The notes under the pieces are model-generated. The model was not told the DNA's origin and did not search any database. It worked only from the letters and a program-made list of their open reading frames with translations. Of a stretch of DNA of 64,000 bases, positions 25,024 to 33,794 are shown in pieces (position 1 is the first letter of the stretch; each line of letters begins with the position of its first letter). Made by a program: the position numbers and the translations under genes. The stretch spans positions 82,706 through 146,705 of the forward strand of contig DAINDF010000010.1 in assembly GCA_036732005.1 (NCBI GenBank), in the 5' to 3' direction. Source of the DNA: UBA1926 sp036732005 (lineage in GTDB: Bacteria > Planctomycetota > Phycisphaerae > Phycisphaerales > UBA1924).

Positions 25024-26646
25024 ATGCCCTGGACACGCGCCGTCGGCTGGGGGCTGAGCGCTCGCGTCGCCCGCAGGGCGCGCCTCATCGCCGACCGCGA
25101 ACACTGGCGCCGCTCCACCATGCCAACTCAGGCCGCCACCCTGCGCAGCCTGCTCCGCCGCGCCGCCACGACCACCTTCGGCCGGGCCAACGACTTCGCA
25201 AGACTCGCCTCCCTCGCCGACGACGCCGCCCTCATCCAGGCCTACCGCGCCGCCCTCCCCGTCCGCGATTGGTACGGCTTCAAGGACGAGATCGCACGCA
25301 TGCGCGAGGCCGCCGAGCCCGATGTCCTCTGGCCCGGGCTCGTCACCCGTTTCGCCCAGACCAGCGGCACCACCGCCGGAGACAAGTTCATCCCCGTCTC
25401 GGACCAGATGCTCCGCTCAAACTTCCTCGCGAGCATGGACATCTTCGCCAGCCTCCGCGCCCGAGGCGTCTCCCTCGGAGACATCACCGACGGACGCTGC
25501 CTCTTCCTGGGCGGGTCCAGCGACCTCCGCCCAAACGCCCACGGCATCGTCACCGCCGACCTCTCGGGCCTCGTCACCCCGATGATCCGATGGCCCATCT
25601 CCGCCATCTACTCCCCGGGCCCCGAGATCGCCCTCCTCAGCGACTGGCCCGAGAAGATCGAGAAAATGGCCGACCTCACCAGGCACCAGGACATCCGCAT
25701 GATCAGCGGCATGCCCTCCTGGACCGTCGTCCTCATGAAGCGAATCCTCGAACTCACCGGCGCCCGCTGCATCCGCGAGGTCTGGCCCAACCTCCGCGTC
25801 TTCGTCCACGGCGGCGTCCGCTACGGGCCCTTCAAACCACGGATCGGAGAACTCTTCACCGGCTCGCCCGACGGCGACATCCCCGTCCGCCACGAGCTCT
25901 ACCCCGCCAGCGAGGCCTTCATCGCCATGCAGGACCACCCCGACCACCCCGCCATGCGCCTCCTCACCGACCTCGGCAACTACTACGAGTTCGTCCCCCT
26001 CGAATCCCTCAACAACGACGGCACCGTCCCCCCCGAGGCCCCCGCCTTCACCCCCGCAACCGTCGAGCCGGGCGTCCGCTACATCGTCGTCCTCACCACC
26101 TGCGCCGGCCTCTGGCGGTACAACATCGGCGATGTCGTCGAGTTCGACGAGGTCTGCGCCGACCTCGGCGCCCGCGGCGGCACCGGGCCCGCCCGACTCC
26201 GCATCGTCGGACGACACCGCCACTTCATCAACGCCTTCGGCGAGAACCTCATCGTCGAGCACATCGAACGCGCCGTCGAGGCCGCACGCGACGCCACCGG
26301 CATCCCCGTCGGCGAGTTCACCGCGGCCCCCGTCTACCCCGCCCCGGGGCGACAGGCCGGCCTCGAGCTCGTCATCGAACTCGAATCCCACGACGAACGC
26401 CGAATCGCCGCCTTCGCCGACCGCTTCGACGCCTCGCTCAAGGCACAGAATGTCGACTACACCACCAAGCGGGGCGACGATCTCGGCATGGGCCCACCCA
26501 CCATCACCCCCGTCCCCCCGGGCGCCTTCCACGCCTGGATGCAGGCACGCGGAAAACTCGGCGGCCAGCACAAGTGCCCACGCTGCGCCAACCACCGCGA
26601 ATTCGTCGACGCCGTCACCGCCATCGCCGGGCCCGTCCACGCCTGA
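25024..26646 (+). CDS. GH3-family (auxin-responsive GH3-like) acyl-adenylating protein
   Basis: The 540-residue protein has the GH3 adenylate-forming signatures: RFAQTSGTTAGDKFIPVS (ATP loop), FLGGSSDLRPNAHG, ISGMPSWTVVLMKRI, ELYPASEAFIAMQD and GLWRYNIGDVVEF, then HRHFINAFGENLIVEHIE. Plant GH3 enzymes join amino acids to hormone acids; the bacterial homologues have no firm substrate. A CPRCANHREF cysteine pair near the C-terminus is notable. It starts 3 bases after the hydrolase stop and is followed by a DinB gene, so it probably lies in one operon with them. Confidence 0.85.
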   Translation: MPWTRAVGWGLSARVARRARLIADREHWRRSTMPTQAATLRSLLRRAATTTFGRANDFARLASLADDAALIQAYRAALPVRDWYGFKDEIARMREAAEPDVLWPGLVTRFAQTSGTTAGDKFIPVSDQMLRSNFLASMDIFASLRARGVSLGDITDGRCLFLGGSSDLRPNAHGIVTADLSGLVTPMIRWPISAIYSPGPEIALLSDWPEKIEKMADLTRHQDIRMISGMPSWTVVLMKRILELTGARCIREVWPNLRVFVHGGVRYGPFKPRIGELFTGSPDGDIPVRHELYPASEAFIAMQDHPDHPAMRLLTDLGNYYEFVPLESLNNDGTVPPEAPAFTPATVEPGVRYIVVLTTCAGLWRYNIGDVVEFDEVCADLGARGGTGPARLRIVGRHRHFINAFGENLIVEHIERAVEAARDATGIPVGEFTAAPVYPAPGRQAGLELVIELESHDERRIAAFADRFDASLKAQNVDYTTKRGDDLGMGPPTITPVPPGAFHAWMQARGKLGGQHKCPRCANHREFVDAVTAIAGPVHA

Positions 26647-26698
26647 CCGCCCCGATCGCAACCGGCCCATGGGGGTGGGCCGCGGAAAGGAACCCGAC

Positions 26699-27220
26699 AT
26701 GCCCCAGGCAACCGAACTCGTGCCCCGCTCCGCTCACGCGATCCTCGACCAGACCGCCGAGACCATCGCAGGCCTCACCGACCACCAGTACCGCACCCCG
26801 GGCTCCCAGGGCGCCGCCATCGGCCAGCATGTCCGACACGCCCTCGACCACTTCCGCAAACTCCTCGACGGCTACCGACACGACGGCCGCGTCGCCTACG
26901 ACCGCCGCGACAGGGGCGTCCCCGTCGAGCACGACCGCGCCGCCGCGCTCGAAGAAATCGCCTCGCTCGCCGAAGGCCTCCAGGGCCTCGACGAAACCCA
27001 ACTCGGCTTCCCCATCCGCGTCGTCGCCATGGTCAACGGAGAAGGCGACGAGGTCGAGATGGAATCCACCCTCCTCCGCGAGCTCTGGTTCGCCACCCAC
27101 CACGCCATCCACCACAACGCCCTCATCAAGGCCGTCGCCGCCGAGTTCCACGCCCCACTCCCCGCCGGGTTCGGCCGCGCCCCTTCGACCCTGAACTTCG
27201 AACGCGGCCCGGCCCGCTGA
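26699..27220 (+). CDS. DinB-like protein
   Basis: The 173-residue protein has the metal-site histidines of the DinB superfamily: IGQHVRHALDHFRKLL (about 42-56) and FATHHAIHHNALIKAV (about 130-145). It differs strongly from the DinB protein at 9649-10176. Function within the family is mostly unknown, with thiol-dependent transferase or hydrolase activity for the few studied. It is the third gene of a plus-strand run (hydrolase, GH3 protein, DinB, NRDE). Confidence 0.75.
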   Translation: MPQATELVPRSAHAILDQTAETIAGLTDHQYRTPGSQGAAIGQHVRHALDHFRKLLDGYRHDGRVAYDRRDRGVPVEHDRAAALEEIASLAEGLQGLDETQLGFPIRVVAMVNGEGDEVEMESTLLRELWFATHHAIHHNALIKAVAAEFHAPLPAGFGRAPSTLNFERGPAR

Positions 27221-27233
27221 CCGAGCCCCCCGC

Positions 27234-27977
27234 GTGTGCACCGTCTCGATCATCACCGTCCCCGGAGGATTCCGCCTCGTCCACAGCCGCGACGAGCAAC
27301 GCACCCGCTCCCCCGCCGAGCCCCCGACCCGGCGCCGTAACCCGACCCTCGAGGTCCTCAGCCCCCGTGACCCAGACGCCGGCGGCACCTGGATCGCCGC
27401 CCGCGCCGACGGCCTTGTCCTCGCCGTCATGAATGTCAACCCCACACCTCCCCCACCCCTCGACCGCGCAGCCCTTCGCTCGCGAGGCCTGATCATCCCC
27501 GCCCTCCTCGCCCTGCCCGCCAGCGACATCGCCCCCGCGGTCGCCCGCCTCGAGCCCGGGCTTTTCGCCCCGTTCCGCCTTGTCGCCGCCAGCCCCTCCA
27601 CCGGCGTGAACTCGTGGACATGGACCGGTCTCGGCCGCCTCACCCACGACAACCACACCACGCCCGTCTGCTGGCCCACCTCAGGACTCGGCGACGACCT
27701 CGTCGCCCCCCGCACCCCGCTCTTCGAGAAAATGGTCGCCCCCGCCCCCTCCCCCGCGGCCCAGGACGCCTTCCACGCCCACCGCTGGGCCGACCTCCCC
27801 CATCCCGCCGGGGCCCAGAGCGTCCTGATGAGCCGCCCCGACGCCCAGACCGTCAGCATCACAACCGTCGTCTCCACCGCCGCCGCGATCCGCATGGCCT
27901 ACCGCGCCGTCCGCCCGGGATCCGACGCCTGGGACCGGGCCGCCTGGCATGACTTCGGCGAGCTCGAGATCCGCTGA
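27234..27977 (+). CDS. NRDE/TANGO2-family protein
   Basis: The 247-residue protein begins MCTVSIITVP with Cys directly after the initiator, then LVHSRDEQRTR, a variant of the NRDE box that names the family, and GGTWIAARADGLVLAVMNVN. Family members have an Ntn-hydrolase-like fold with the N-terminal Cys; TANGO2 is linked to lipid and haem handling in eukaryotes, but the bacterial role is unknown. It starts with GTG 27234 13 bases after the DinB stop. Confidence 0.8.
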   Translation: MCTVSIITVPGGFRLVHSRDEQRTRSPAEPPTRRRNPTLEVLSPRDPDAGGTWIAARADGLVLAVMNVNPTPPPPLDRAALRSRGLIIPALLALPASDIAPAVARLEPGLFAPFRLVAASPSTGVNSWTWTGLGRLTHDNHTTPVCWPTSGLGDDLVAPRTPLFEKMVAPAPSPAAQDAFHAHRWADLPHPAGAQSVLMSRPDAQTVSITTVVSTAAAIRMAYRAVRPGSDAWDRAAWHDFGELEIR

Positions 27978-28005
27978 CCGCCCTGCGAACCCCGCCCCGG
28001 GCCGC

Positions 28006-28011
28006 TACAGT
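28006..28011 (+). promoter_or_regulatory. Candidate -10 box of nuoH
   Basis: TACAGT, 9 bases before ATG 28021, leaving a leader of only about 3 bases. The same hexamer and spacing occur before the sugar isomerase gene (43103-43098, minus). Confidence 0.4.
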
Positions 28012-28020
28012 TGCACCCCT

Positions 28021-29436
28021 ATGGACGCGATCAGGAATTTCGTCGAGGACAACATCTCCGCCCAGCTCTTCGTCAGCGCCCATGTGCTGCTGATCATGGT
28101 GCATGTCGTCCTCATCGTCGTGGCCTACTCGGTCTTCCTCGAACGCAAGATCTCCGCCTACATCCAGGACCGAATCGGGCCCAACCGCGTCGGCTTCGAC
28201 TTCGGCCTCCCCTTCCTCAAGTTCCTCGGCACCGACGGGCCCCTCAAGGGCGTCCTCGGCCTCGGACAGCCCCTCGCCGACGGCATCAAGTTCCTCCTCA
28301 AGGAGGACTACACCCCCGGCAAGGTCGACAAGATCCTCTTCACCCTCGCACCTGTCCTCATCATCATCCCGGCCCTCATCGGCTTCGTCGTGATCCCCTG
28401 GGGCGGGTGGTGGCACCTCGGCGACATCCCCACCCCCTTCGGCACCATCCAGGGCGGAAAGGTCCTCATCGCCGGAGCCGATGTCAACATCGGAATCGTC
28501 TACCTCCTCGCCGTCGCCTCCCTCGGCGTCTACGGCGTCACCCTCGGCGGATGGGCCTCAAACAGCAAGTTCTCCTTCCTCGGGGGCCTCCGCGCCACCG
28601 CCCAGATGATCTCCTACGAGATCCCCCTCGGCCTCAGCCTCATGGCCGCCCTCCTCGTCGTCGGCTCCGTCATCCCAACCAAGCTCATCGACTACCAGGT
28701 CCAGCACGGCTGGCTCATCCTCGCCCAGCCCATGGCCGCCCTCCTCTTCTTCATCGCCATCCTCGCCGAGGCCAACCGCGCCCCCTTCGACAACGCCGAG
28801 GCCGAGCAGGAACTCGTCGGTGGATACCACACCGAGTACTCCTCCATGCGCTTCGCCCTCTTCTTCCTCGCCGAATACGCCCACATGGTCACCTCCGCCG
28901 CCTTCCTCGTCCTCCTCTTCTTCGGCGGGTACCACCTCCCCCTCGGCTGGCTCGGCCTGGGCGAAGACCACTGGCTCAGCCCCGAGGCCACCGGCTTCGC
29001 CGCCGTCCTCGCCAAGATCGCCGTCTACCTCGCCAAGGTCGTCCTCGTCATCTGCTTCGAGATGCTCATCCGCTGGACCCTCCCACGCCTCCGCTACGAC
29101 CAGGTCATGATGCTCGGCTGGCAGACCCTCATCCCCACCAGCCTCGCCGTCGTCGTCGTCACCAGCATCATGGTCTACTTCGGCCAGACCCCCGCCGACC
29201 TCGCCGAGTCCCTCAACGCCTTCGCGTGGCTCCCCATGTTCGCCGTCAACGCCCTCCTCTTCGCCGCCGTCTACCTCGGCCAGACCATGCTCCCGAGGTC
29301 CACCGCGAACCGCCGCGTCCGCCTCTACGGCTCACGCTTCTTCCCTGTCGAGGGCGAGTCGCCGGCCTCCGCCCCCTCCCACGCCATGGCCCTCGAAGAC
29401 CGCCCCGTCCAGGGCACCGTTTCAGGGCCCATCTGA
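28021..29436 (+). CDS. nuoH: NADH-quinone oxidoreductase subunit H
   Basis: The 471-residue protein has about eight membrane helices and the NuoH motifs: ERKISAYIQDRIGPNRVG, LLKEDYTP, ISYEIPLGLS, EANRAPFDNAEAEQELVGGY, HTEYSSMRFALFFLAEYAHM and LRYDQVMMLGWQ. NuoH forms the quinone-chamber floor and the link to the proton channel of complex I. It is longer than usual, with an approximately 40-residue C-terminal tail rich in Pro and Ser. It is the only nuo gene in the window; its neighbours are an NRDE gene and rplS, so the nuo cluster is at least partly dispersed. TACAGT 9 bases upstream suggests its own promoter. Confidence 0.93.
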   Translation: MDAIRNFVEDNISAQLFVSAHVLLIMVHVVLIVVAYSVFLERKISAYIQDRIGPNRVGFDFGLPFLKFLGTDGPLKGVLGLGQPLADGIKFLLKEDYTPGKVDKILFTLAPVLIIIPALIGFVVIPWGGWWHLGDIPTPFGTIQGGKVLIAGADVNIGIVYLLAVASLGVYGVTLGGWASNSKFSFLGGLRATAQMISYEIPLGLSLMAALLVVGSVIPTKLIDYQVQHGWLILAQPMAALLFFIAILAEANRAPFDNAEAEQELVGGYHTEYSSMRFALFFLAEYAHMVTSAAFLVLLFFGGYHLPLGWLGLGEDHWLSPEATGFAAVLAKIAVYLAKVVLVICFEMLIRWTLPRLRYDQVMMLGWQTLIPTSLAVVVVTSIMVYFGQTPADLAESLNAFAWLPMFAVNALLFAAVYLGQTMLPRSTANRRVRLYGSRFFPVEGESPASAPSHAMALEDRPVQGTVSGPI

Positions 29437-29546
29437 TCCCCGGGGCAGCCCCGGAAGCGGTGAACCCAGGCCCCCAGACCTCGCCGCCTTCTCCCCGAAG
29501 CCCCCTCCCGCCGCCCGTCGATTGGACCCCGCCCAGGGGGCCGGCC

Positions 29547-29552
29547 TACACT
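29547..29552 (+). promoter_or_regulatory. Candidate -10 box of rplS
   Basis: TACACT, 55 bases before the ATG, with a TTGGAC -35-like hexamer at 29522-29527 (19-base spacer). Confidence 0.4.
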
Positions 29553-29607
29553 GGCGGTCCCGCCGGACCCCGCGACAAGGGCCGGACGAGGCTTCGGAGC
29601 GATCCCC

Positions 29608-30000
29608 ATGGGCACCCAGCAGATCATCGAGTCCATCAACGAGGCAACCCTGAACAAGGACCTGCCTCTCTTCGACATCGGCGACACCATCAATGTCCAC
29701 CAGCGCATCGTCGAGGGTGAGAAAGAACGCATCCAGGTCTACCAGGGCGTTCTCATCAGCCGCAAGGGCCGCGGTATCGGCGAGATGATCACCGTCCGCC
29801 GCATCGTCGACAATGTCGGCATCGAGCGGACCTGGCCCCTCCACAGCCCCTTCCTCGCCAAGATCGAGGTCGTCCGCCGCGGCGACGCCCGCCGCGCCAA
29901 GCTCTACTACCTCCGCGACCGCGTCGGCAAGAGCCGCCGCATCCGCGACCGCCGCCGCGGCCTCAAGCATGTCCAGGGCCTCGACACGGTCCAGAAGTAA
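29608..30000 (+). CDS. rplS: Ribosomal protein L19
   Basis: The 130-residue protein carries the L19 pattern: FDIGDTINVHQRIVEGEKER, VYQGVLISRKGRGIGEMITV, VGIERTWPLHSPFLAKIEV and AKLYYLRDRVGKSRRI. L19 sits at the 30S-50S interface. In many bacteria it follows rpsP-rimM-trmD, but none of those is present here. It has its own candidate promoter and a strong terminator 26 bases after the stop, so it appears monocistronic. Confidence 0.96.
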   Translation: MGTQQIIESINEATLNKDLPLFDIGDTINVHQRIVEGEKERIQVYQGVLISRKGRGIGEMITVRRIVDNVGIERTWPLHSPFLAKIEVVRRGDARRAKLYYLRDRVGKSRRIRDRRRGLKHVQGLDTVQK

Positions 30001-30025
30001 GCCCACCCAACCCAAGCCCCCCCAT

Positions 30026-30068
30026 GATCCGCCCGAACGCCTCCGGTGGTCGGGCGGATCGCCTTTTT
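30026..30068 (+). terminator. rplS rho-independent terminator
   Basis: GATCCGCCCGA (30026-30036) pairs perfectly with TCGGGCGGATC (30050-30060), followed by GCC and TTTTT. Confidence 0.85.
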
Positions 30069-30126
30069 GCCTCCTCTCTCTCGGCGTCCACAGCCTCACA
30101 ACCCAGCCCGCCCCAACGGGCCCCGC

Positions 30127-30132
30127 TATCCT
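30127..30132 (+). promoter_or_regulatory. Candidate -10 box of the OsmC gene (leaderless)
   Basis: TATCCT, exactly 6 bases before ATG 30139. Confidence 0.45.
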
Positions 30133-30138
30133 CTTTTT

Positions 30139-30582
30139 ATGCCCGAAGAACGCCCCCGCCGCGCCACCGTCTCCATCGCCGCAGACAACTACCGCACCCG
30201 CTGCACCGCCGGCGACGCCCACGAGGTCACCTGCGACGAGCCCGTCGCACTCGGAGGCCAGAACCTCGGCCCCACCCCCGTCGAACTCTTCCTCATGGCC
30301 ATCGGCGCCTGCAAGGCGATGACCGCCCGCATGTACGCCGACCGCAAGGGCTGGCCCCTCACCGGCGCCACCTGCGACATCACCCAGGACATGCGCCAGC
30401 CCGACGACGCCCTTCCCCGCAAGGTGCCCCGTATCGAAGTCACCATGCGCTTCGACGGCGACCTCGACGCCGAGCAGCGAGCCCGCCTCCTCGAGATCGC
30501 CGAGAAGTGCCCCGTCCAGAAGATGATCACCGGCGACTGCGTCCTCCACGCCCGTCTCGCCGACGAGGAGCCCCCACGATGA
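30139..30582 (+). CDS. OsmC-family peroxidase-like protein
   Basis: The 147-residue protein has the two redox cysteines of the OsmC/Ohr fold: C58 in MAIGACKAMTARMYADRKGW and C124 in AEKCPVQKMITG, with LGGQNLGPTPVELFL before them. OsmC/Ohr enzymes reduce organic hydroperoxides. The YhfA/OsmC-like subgroup with RKGWPL after the first Cys fits best. The stop overlaps the next start (ATGA), so a glycerophosphodiesterase gene is translated from the same message. Confidence 0.88.
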   Translation: MPEERPRRATVSIAADNYRTRCTAGDAHEVTCDEPVALGGQNLGPTPVELFLMAIGACKAMTARMYADRKGWPLTGATCDITQDMRQPDDALPRKVPRIEVTMRFDGDLDAEQRARLLEIAEKCPVQKMITGDCVLHARLADEEPPR

Positions 30583-31664
30583 GCCCCAAGCGGACACTCG
30601 CCGCCCTGCTCTTCACCACCGCCATCACCGCCGCCCAGCCCAGCGCGCCCTCGCCCTCCCGCGACCCCGACGCGCTCCCCCAGCAGCAAGACGCCATCGA
30701 GATCGGCGGAGGCGCCCTCGTTCTCACCGACCCGCGACTCCACCTCGCCGACGCCCCCGCCTGCGCCTTCCGAAACGCCGTCCGCCCCGACGGACAGCCC
30801 CTCGTCATCGCCCACCGCGGCGCGTCCGGCTATCTCCCCGAGCACACGCTCGCCGCCTACGCCGCCGCCTATTTCATGGGCGCCGATGTCCTCGAACCCG
30901 ATGTCGTCCTCACCCGAGACGCCGTCCCCATCTGCCTCCACGACCTCACCCTCGACGACACCACCGACGCCGCAACCAAGTTCCCCGACCGCGCACGCCC
31001 CGACGGAAAGCGCTACGCCATCGACTTCACGCTCGCCGAGATCAAGTCCCTCGCCAAACTCGGCCGCGAAGGCCGACCCCGCCTTCCGGGCCAAACCATC
31101 CCCACCCTCAACGAGACGCTCACCCTCCTCGCCGAACTCAACGCCCGGACCGGACGAACCGTCGGCGTCATCCCCGAGCCCAAGGACCCCGCCTTCCACC
31201 GCAGCGAGGGAATCCCCATCGAGCCCGTCCTCCTCCAGTCCCTCACCGCCCACGGCTACGAAGGCCCCAACGCCCGCTGCGCCGTGCAGTGCTTCGATCT
31301 CGCCTCCCTCGAGGCCATGCGGAAGGACCTCGGCTCGACCCTCCCGATGGCCTACCTCATCGCCGACCCCGTCGACCGCGCCACCCTCGAACGCGCCGCT
31401 CGCACCTGCTCCGCCCTGGGCCCCAAGCGCTCACTCCTCCTCGAGAAACGCAACGACCGATGGGAGATCGCCCGGACCCTCGTCGAAGCCCGCGAGATCG
31501 GCCTGGCCCTTTACCCGTGGACCTTCGCCAACGACGAGGACGAGATGTCCGTCTTCTTCGCCATCGGGGTCGACGGCCTCTTCACCGACTTCCCCGACCA
31601 CGGCGCAGCCGCACGCGAGGCGGTCCGCCACGACGCCGCCCCGCCCCTCCACGCCGAAGACTGA
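30579..31664 (+). CDS. Exported glycerophosphodiester phosphodiesterase
   Basis: The 361-residue product begins with a signal-like sequence (TLAALLFTTAITAAQ) followed by a Pro/Ser-rich linker. The GDPD barrel motifs are present: VIAHRGASGYLPEHTLAAY (catalytic His and Glu), EPDVVLTRDAVPICLHDLTL (second His) and GVIPEPKDP, ending VDGLFTDFPDHG. It hydrolyses glycerophosphodiesters to glycerol 3-phosphate and alcohol. The length and the KFPDRARPDG insertion resemble periplasmic GlpQ. No glpT is nearby. Confidence 0.88.
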   Translation: MSPKRTLAALLFTTAITAAQPSAPSPSRDPDALPQQQDAIEIGGGALVLTDPRLHLADAPACAFRNAVRPDGQPLVIAHRGASGYLPEHTLAAYAAAYFMGADVLEPDVVLTRDAVPICLHDLTLDDTTDAATKFPDRARPDGKRYAIDFTLAEIKSLAKLGREGRPRLPGQTIPTLNETLTLLAELNARTGRTVGVIPEPKDPAFHRSEGIPIEPVLLQSLTAHGYEGPNARCAVQCFDLASLEAMRKDLGSTLPMAYLIADPVDRATLERAARTCSALGPKRSLLLEKRNDRWEIARTLVEAREIGLALYPWTFANDEDEMSVFFAIGVDGLFTDFPDHGAAAREAVRHDAAPPLHAED

Positions 31665-31698
31665 TTCGCCCCCGGTCCCCTCCAACCTGTGCGCCGAT

Positions 31699-31734
31699 GG
31701 TGCCACCACCCGCCGCGTCAGCGGCGCGTGGTGG
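31699..31734. repeat. Palindromic repeat, family B
   Basis: GGTGCCACCACCCGCCGCGT then CAGCGGCGCGTGGTGG. Copies occur at 53699-53732 and 55266-55302 and inverted at 59359-59392 and 59567-59601. Confidence 0.7.
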
Positions 31735-31790
31735 AGATCGGGCGCCCGCGCACAGAGCACGAGCGTCCTCCAGCCCGCGCATCGCCCCGC

Positions 31791-32765
31791 TCACACCCGC
31801 ACCGCCCCCACCAACTCCGCCACCGACGAGACCCCCTGCGACCGCGCCCATTTCTCGTAGACCAGCGAGATCTTCACCGGCGCCCCCGGATCCGCAAACA
31901 GCGCCGTCCCGACCTGCACCCCGCTCGCCCCCGCCAGAATCAACTCCGCCGCGTCGTCCCAATGCATCACCCCGCCGATCCCCACGAGCGGCGTCCCCGT
32001 CTCACGCGCGATCCCCCGATACACCAGGTGCACCAGCCGCACGACGATGTTGTGCACCGCCGGACCGGACAGCCCACCCGTCACATTCCCCAGCCTCGGC
32101 TCCCGCGTCCGCACATCGATCGCCATCCCCGGCGTCGTGTTGCACAGCGACAACCCGTCCGCCCCCGGACGCCCGTTGGGCCCCCCGGGCCGCGCCCCGG
32201 GCCCGGGCTCGACCGCCGCCCGCGCCAATTCCACGATCGAATGGGGCGTCCCCACCGCCACCGGCGGCAACTTGACGAACAAACGAGTCCGCGCAAGCAC
32301 GCCCCGAACCGCACGCACCAACTCCCCGAGCAGCCGAGGATCCGCCCCGAACTCCACCCCGTGCGCCACATTCGGGCACGAGACATTCAACTCCACCGCC
32401 GGAATCGCCCCCACCTCGTCGAGCTCCCCGGCCACACGCACATAATCCTCGATCGAGAACCCCGCGACCGACCCGAAGACCACCGTCGGCACCCCCGCCG
32501 CCTTCGGCGCGATGTGCTCCACGAAGTGCCCCACCCCCACATTCGCGAGCCCGATCGCGTTCAGCATCCCCGCCTTCACCGGAGCCACGCGCCACGCCCG
32601 GTTCCCCTTCCGCGCCTCGGGCGTGATCGACTTCGTCACCACCGCCCCCACCCGCGAGAGGTCCAGCACATCCCCCATCTCATCCAGCGAACCCGCCGTC
32701 CCCGCCGCCAGGATCACCGGGTTCCGCAGCGAGAGGCCGGCAAGATCGGTCTGCAGCATCGTCAT
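31791..32765 (-). CDS. pyrD: Dihydroorotate dehydrogenase, class 1-like
   Basis: The 324-residue flavoprotein has NPVILAAGTAGS, VTKSITPEARKGN, MLNAIGLANVGV, AVELNVSCPNVAHG, a KLPPV strand, LCNTTPGMAIDV, VGIGGVMHWDDAAELILAGA and VQVGTALF. The active-site base is a Cys (NVSCPN), typical of cytosolic class 1 enzymes; class 1B normally pairs with PyrK, which is not seen here. It makes orotate in pyrimidine synthesis. The ATG at 32765 is followed by a second ATG at 32759; either may be used. It lies downstream of tRNA-Thr on the same strand. Confidence 0.9.
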   Translation of the reverse strand: MTMLQTDLAGLSLRNPVILAAGTAGSLDEMGDVLDLSRVGAVVTKSITPEARKGNRAWRVAPVKAGMLNAIGLANVGVGHFVEHIAPKAAGVPTVVFGSVAGFSIEDYVRVAGELDEVGAIPAVELNVSCPNVAHGVEFGADPRLLGELVRAVRGVLARTRLFVKLPPVAVGTPHSIVELARAAVEPGPGARPGGPNGRPGADGLSLCNTTPGMAIDVRTREPRLGNVTGGLSGPAVHNIVVRLVHLVYRGIARETGTPLVGIGGVMHWDDAAELILAGASGVQVGTALFADPGAPVKISLVYEKWARSQGVSSVAELVGAVRV

Positions 32766-32825
32766 CAGCGTCTCTCGGCCCCGCCGCGCGCCACGCCACC
32801 GCCGCACGCCGAAGAGCGTTCGAAG

Positions 32826-32898
32826 AGCCGCCTGCCGGACTCGAACCGGCGACCATTGGTTTACAAAACCAATGCTCTACCAACTGAGCTAAGGCGGC
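32826..32898 (-). tRNA. tRNA-Thr (UGU)
   Basis: On the minus strand the sequence folds as a cloverleaf: acceptor GCCGCCT/AGGCGGC, D-arm TAGCTCAGTTGGTAGAGCA, anticodon arm CATTGGT-TTTGTAA-ACCAATG and T-arm GCCGGTTCGAATCCGGC. The loop TTTGTAA gives anticodon TGT, reading ACA. The discriminator is T; CCA is not encoded. It lies between argB and pyrD. Confidence 0.95.
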
Positions 32899-32947
32899 CA
32901 CGCCGGGAAGACCCCGCGTCCCATTCTACGGCGCCGCCCCCGTCGCC

Positions 32948-33787
32948 TCACCCCCCGACCAGCACCGTCCCCCGGCTCCCGGGTGACTCCGCCTCCGCAC
33001 GCAGCGCCCCCGCCTCCGCCCCAATGATGTGCACCGCCCCCACGCCCCGCTCCAAGTTCTCGAGCGCCTCCTCCACCTTCGGGATCATCCCCCCAACGAT
33101 CACCCCCGCCTCGATCGCCCGCCGCGCCTCCGGCCCCGTAAGGCGCGGGATCCGCGTCCCCGGATCGTCCTTGTCCCGCAGCACCCCGGGCACACCCGTC
33201 ATCAGGAACAGGTGATCCGCGCCCAACGCCGCCGCCAGCGCCGTCGACACCGTGTCCGCGTTGATGTTGTACACCTCGCAGGGCCGCCCCTCCGACGGGG
33301 CACGCTCGCTGATCCCGAGCGAGTTCAGCACCGGCGTGTATCCCCCTCGCCACAGGTGCTCGATCAAACCCGTCTCGATCCGCTTCACATCGCCCACCAA
33401 CCCGAAATCCACCGGCTCCGCCCCACCGCCCGAGACCACCTTCGGAGGCCTCCGAACCGCCGTCACCAGCCCCGCCGAAACCCCGCTCAACCCCACCGCC
33501 CGCAGCCCCACCCCCGCCGCCGCGGCCACCACATCAACGCTGCACTCACCCGCAAGCACCTGCTTCATCACCCGCAGCGTCGCCGCGTCCGTCACACGCC
33601 GGCCGCCGACCTGCTTCCGCTCCAGACCAAGCGCCGCCGTCAGCGCGTTCGCCTGCGGGTTCCCCCCGTGGCACAGCACGAACCGCCACCCCGCGCAGGT
33701 CAGCCCCGCGACCTCCCCCATCGCCGACATCAGCCGCGCCGTGTCCGCAACGATCTCCCCACCAAATTTCAGCACCGCCGTGGTCAT
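32948..33787 (-). CDS. argB: Acetylglutamate kinase
   Basis: The 279-residue amino-acid kinase shows VLKFGGEIV, VLCHGGNPQANAL, GGRRVTDAATLRVMKQVLAG, VYNINADTVSTALAAALGAD and VIVGGMIPKVEEALENLERG, the ArgB set for N-acetylglutamate and ATP binding. It performs the second step of arginine synthesis. It starts 7 bases after the argC stop, so the pair is one operon. An arginine-binding N-terminal helix typical of feedback-inhibited ArgB is not present. Confidence 0.92.
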   Translation of the reverse strand: MTTAVLKFGGEIVADTARLMSAMGEVAGLTCAGWRFVLCHGGNPQANALTAALGLERKQVGGRRVTDAATLRVMKQVLAGECSVDVVAAAAGVGLRAVGLSGVSAGLVTAVRRPPKVVSGGGAEPVDFGLVGDVKRIETGLIEHLWRGGYTPVLNSLGISERAPSEGRPCEVYNINADTVSTALAAALGADHLFLMTGVPGVLRDKDDPGTRIPRLTGPEARRAIEAGVIVGGMIPKVEEALENLERGVGAVHIIGAEAGALRAEAESPGSRGTVLVGG

Positions 33788-33794
33788 CGCGTCC

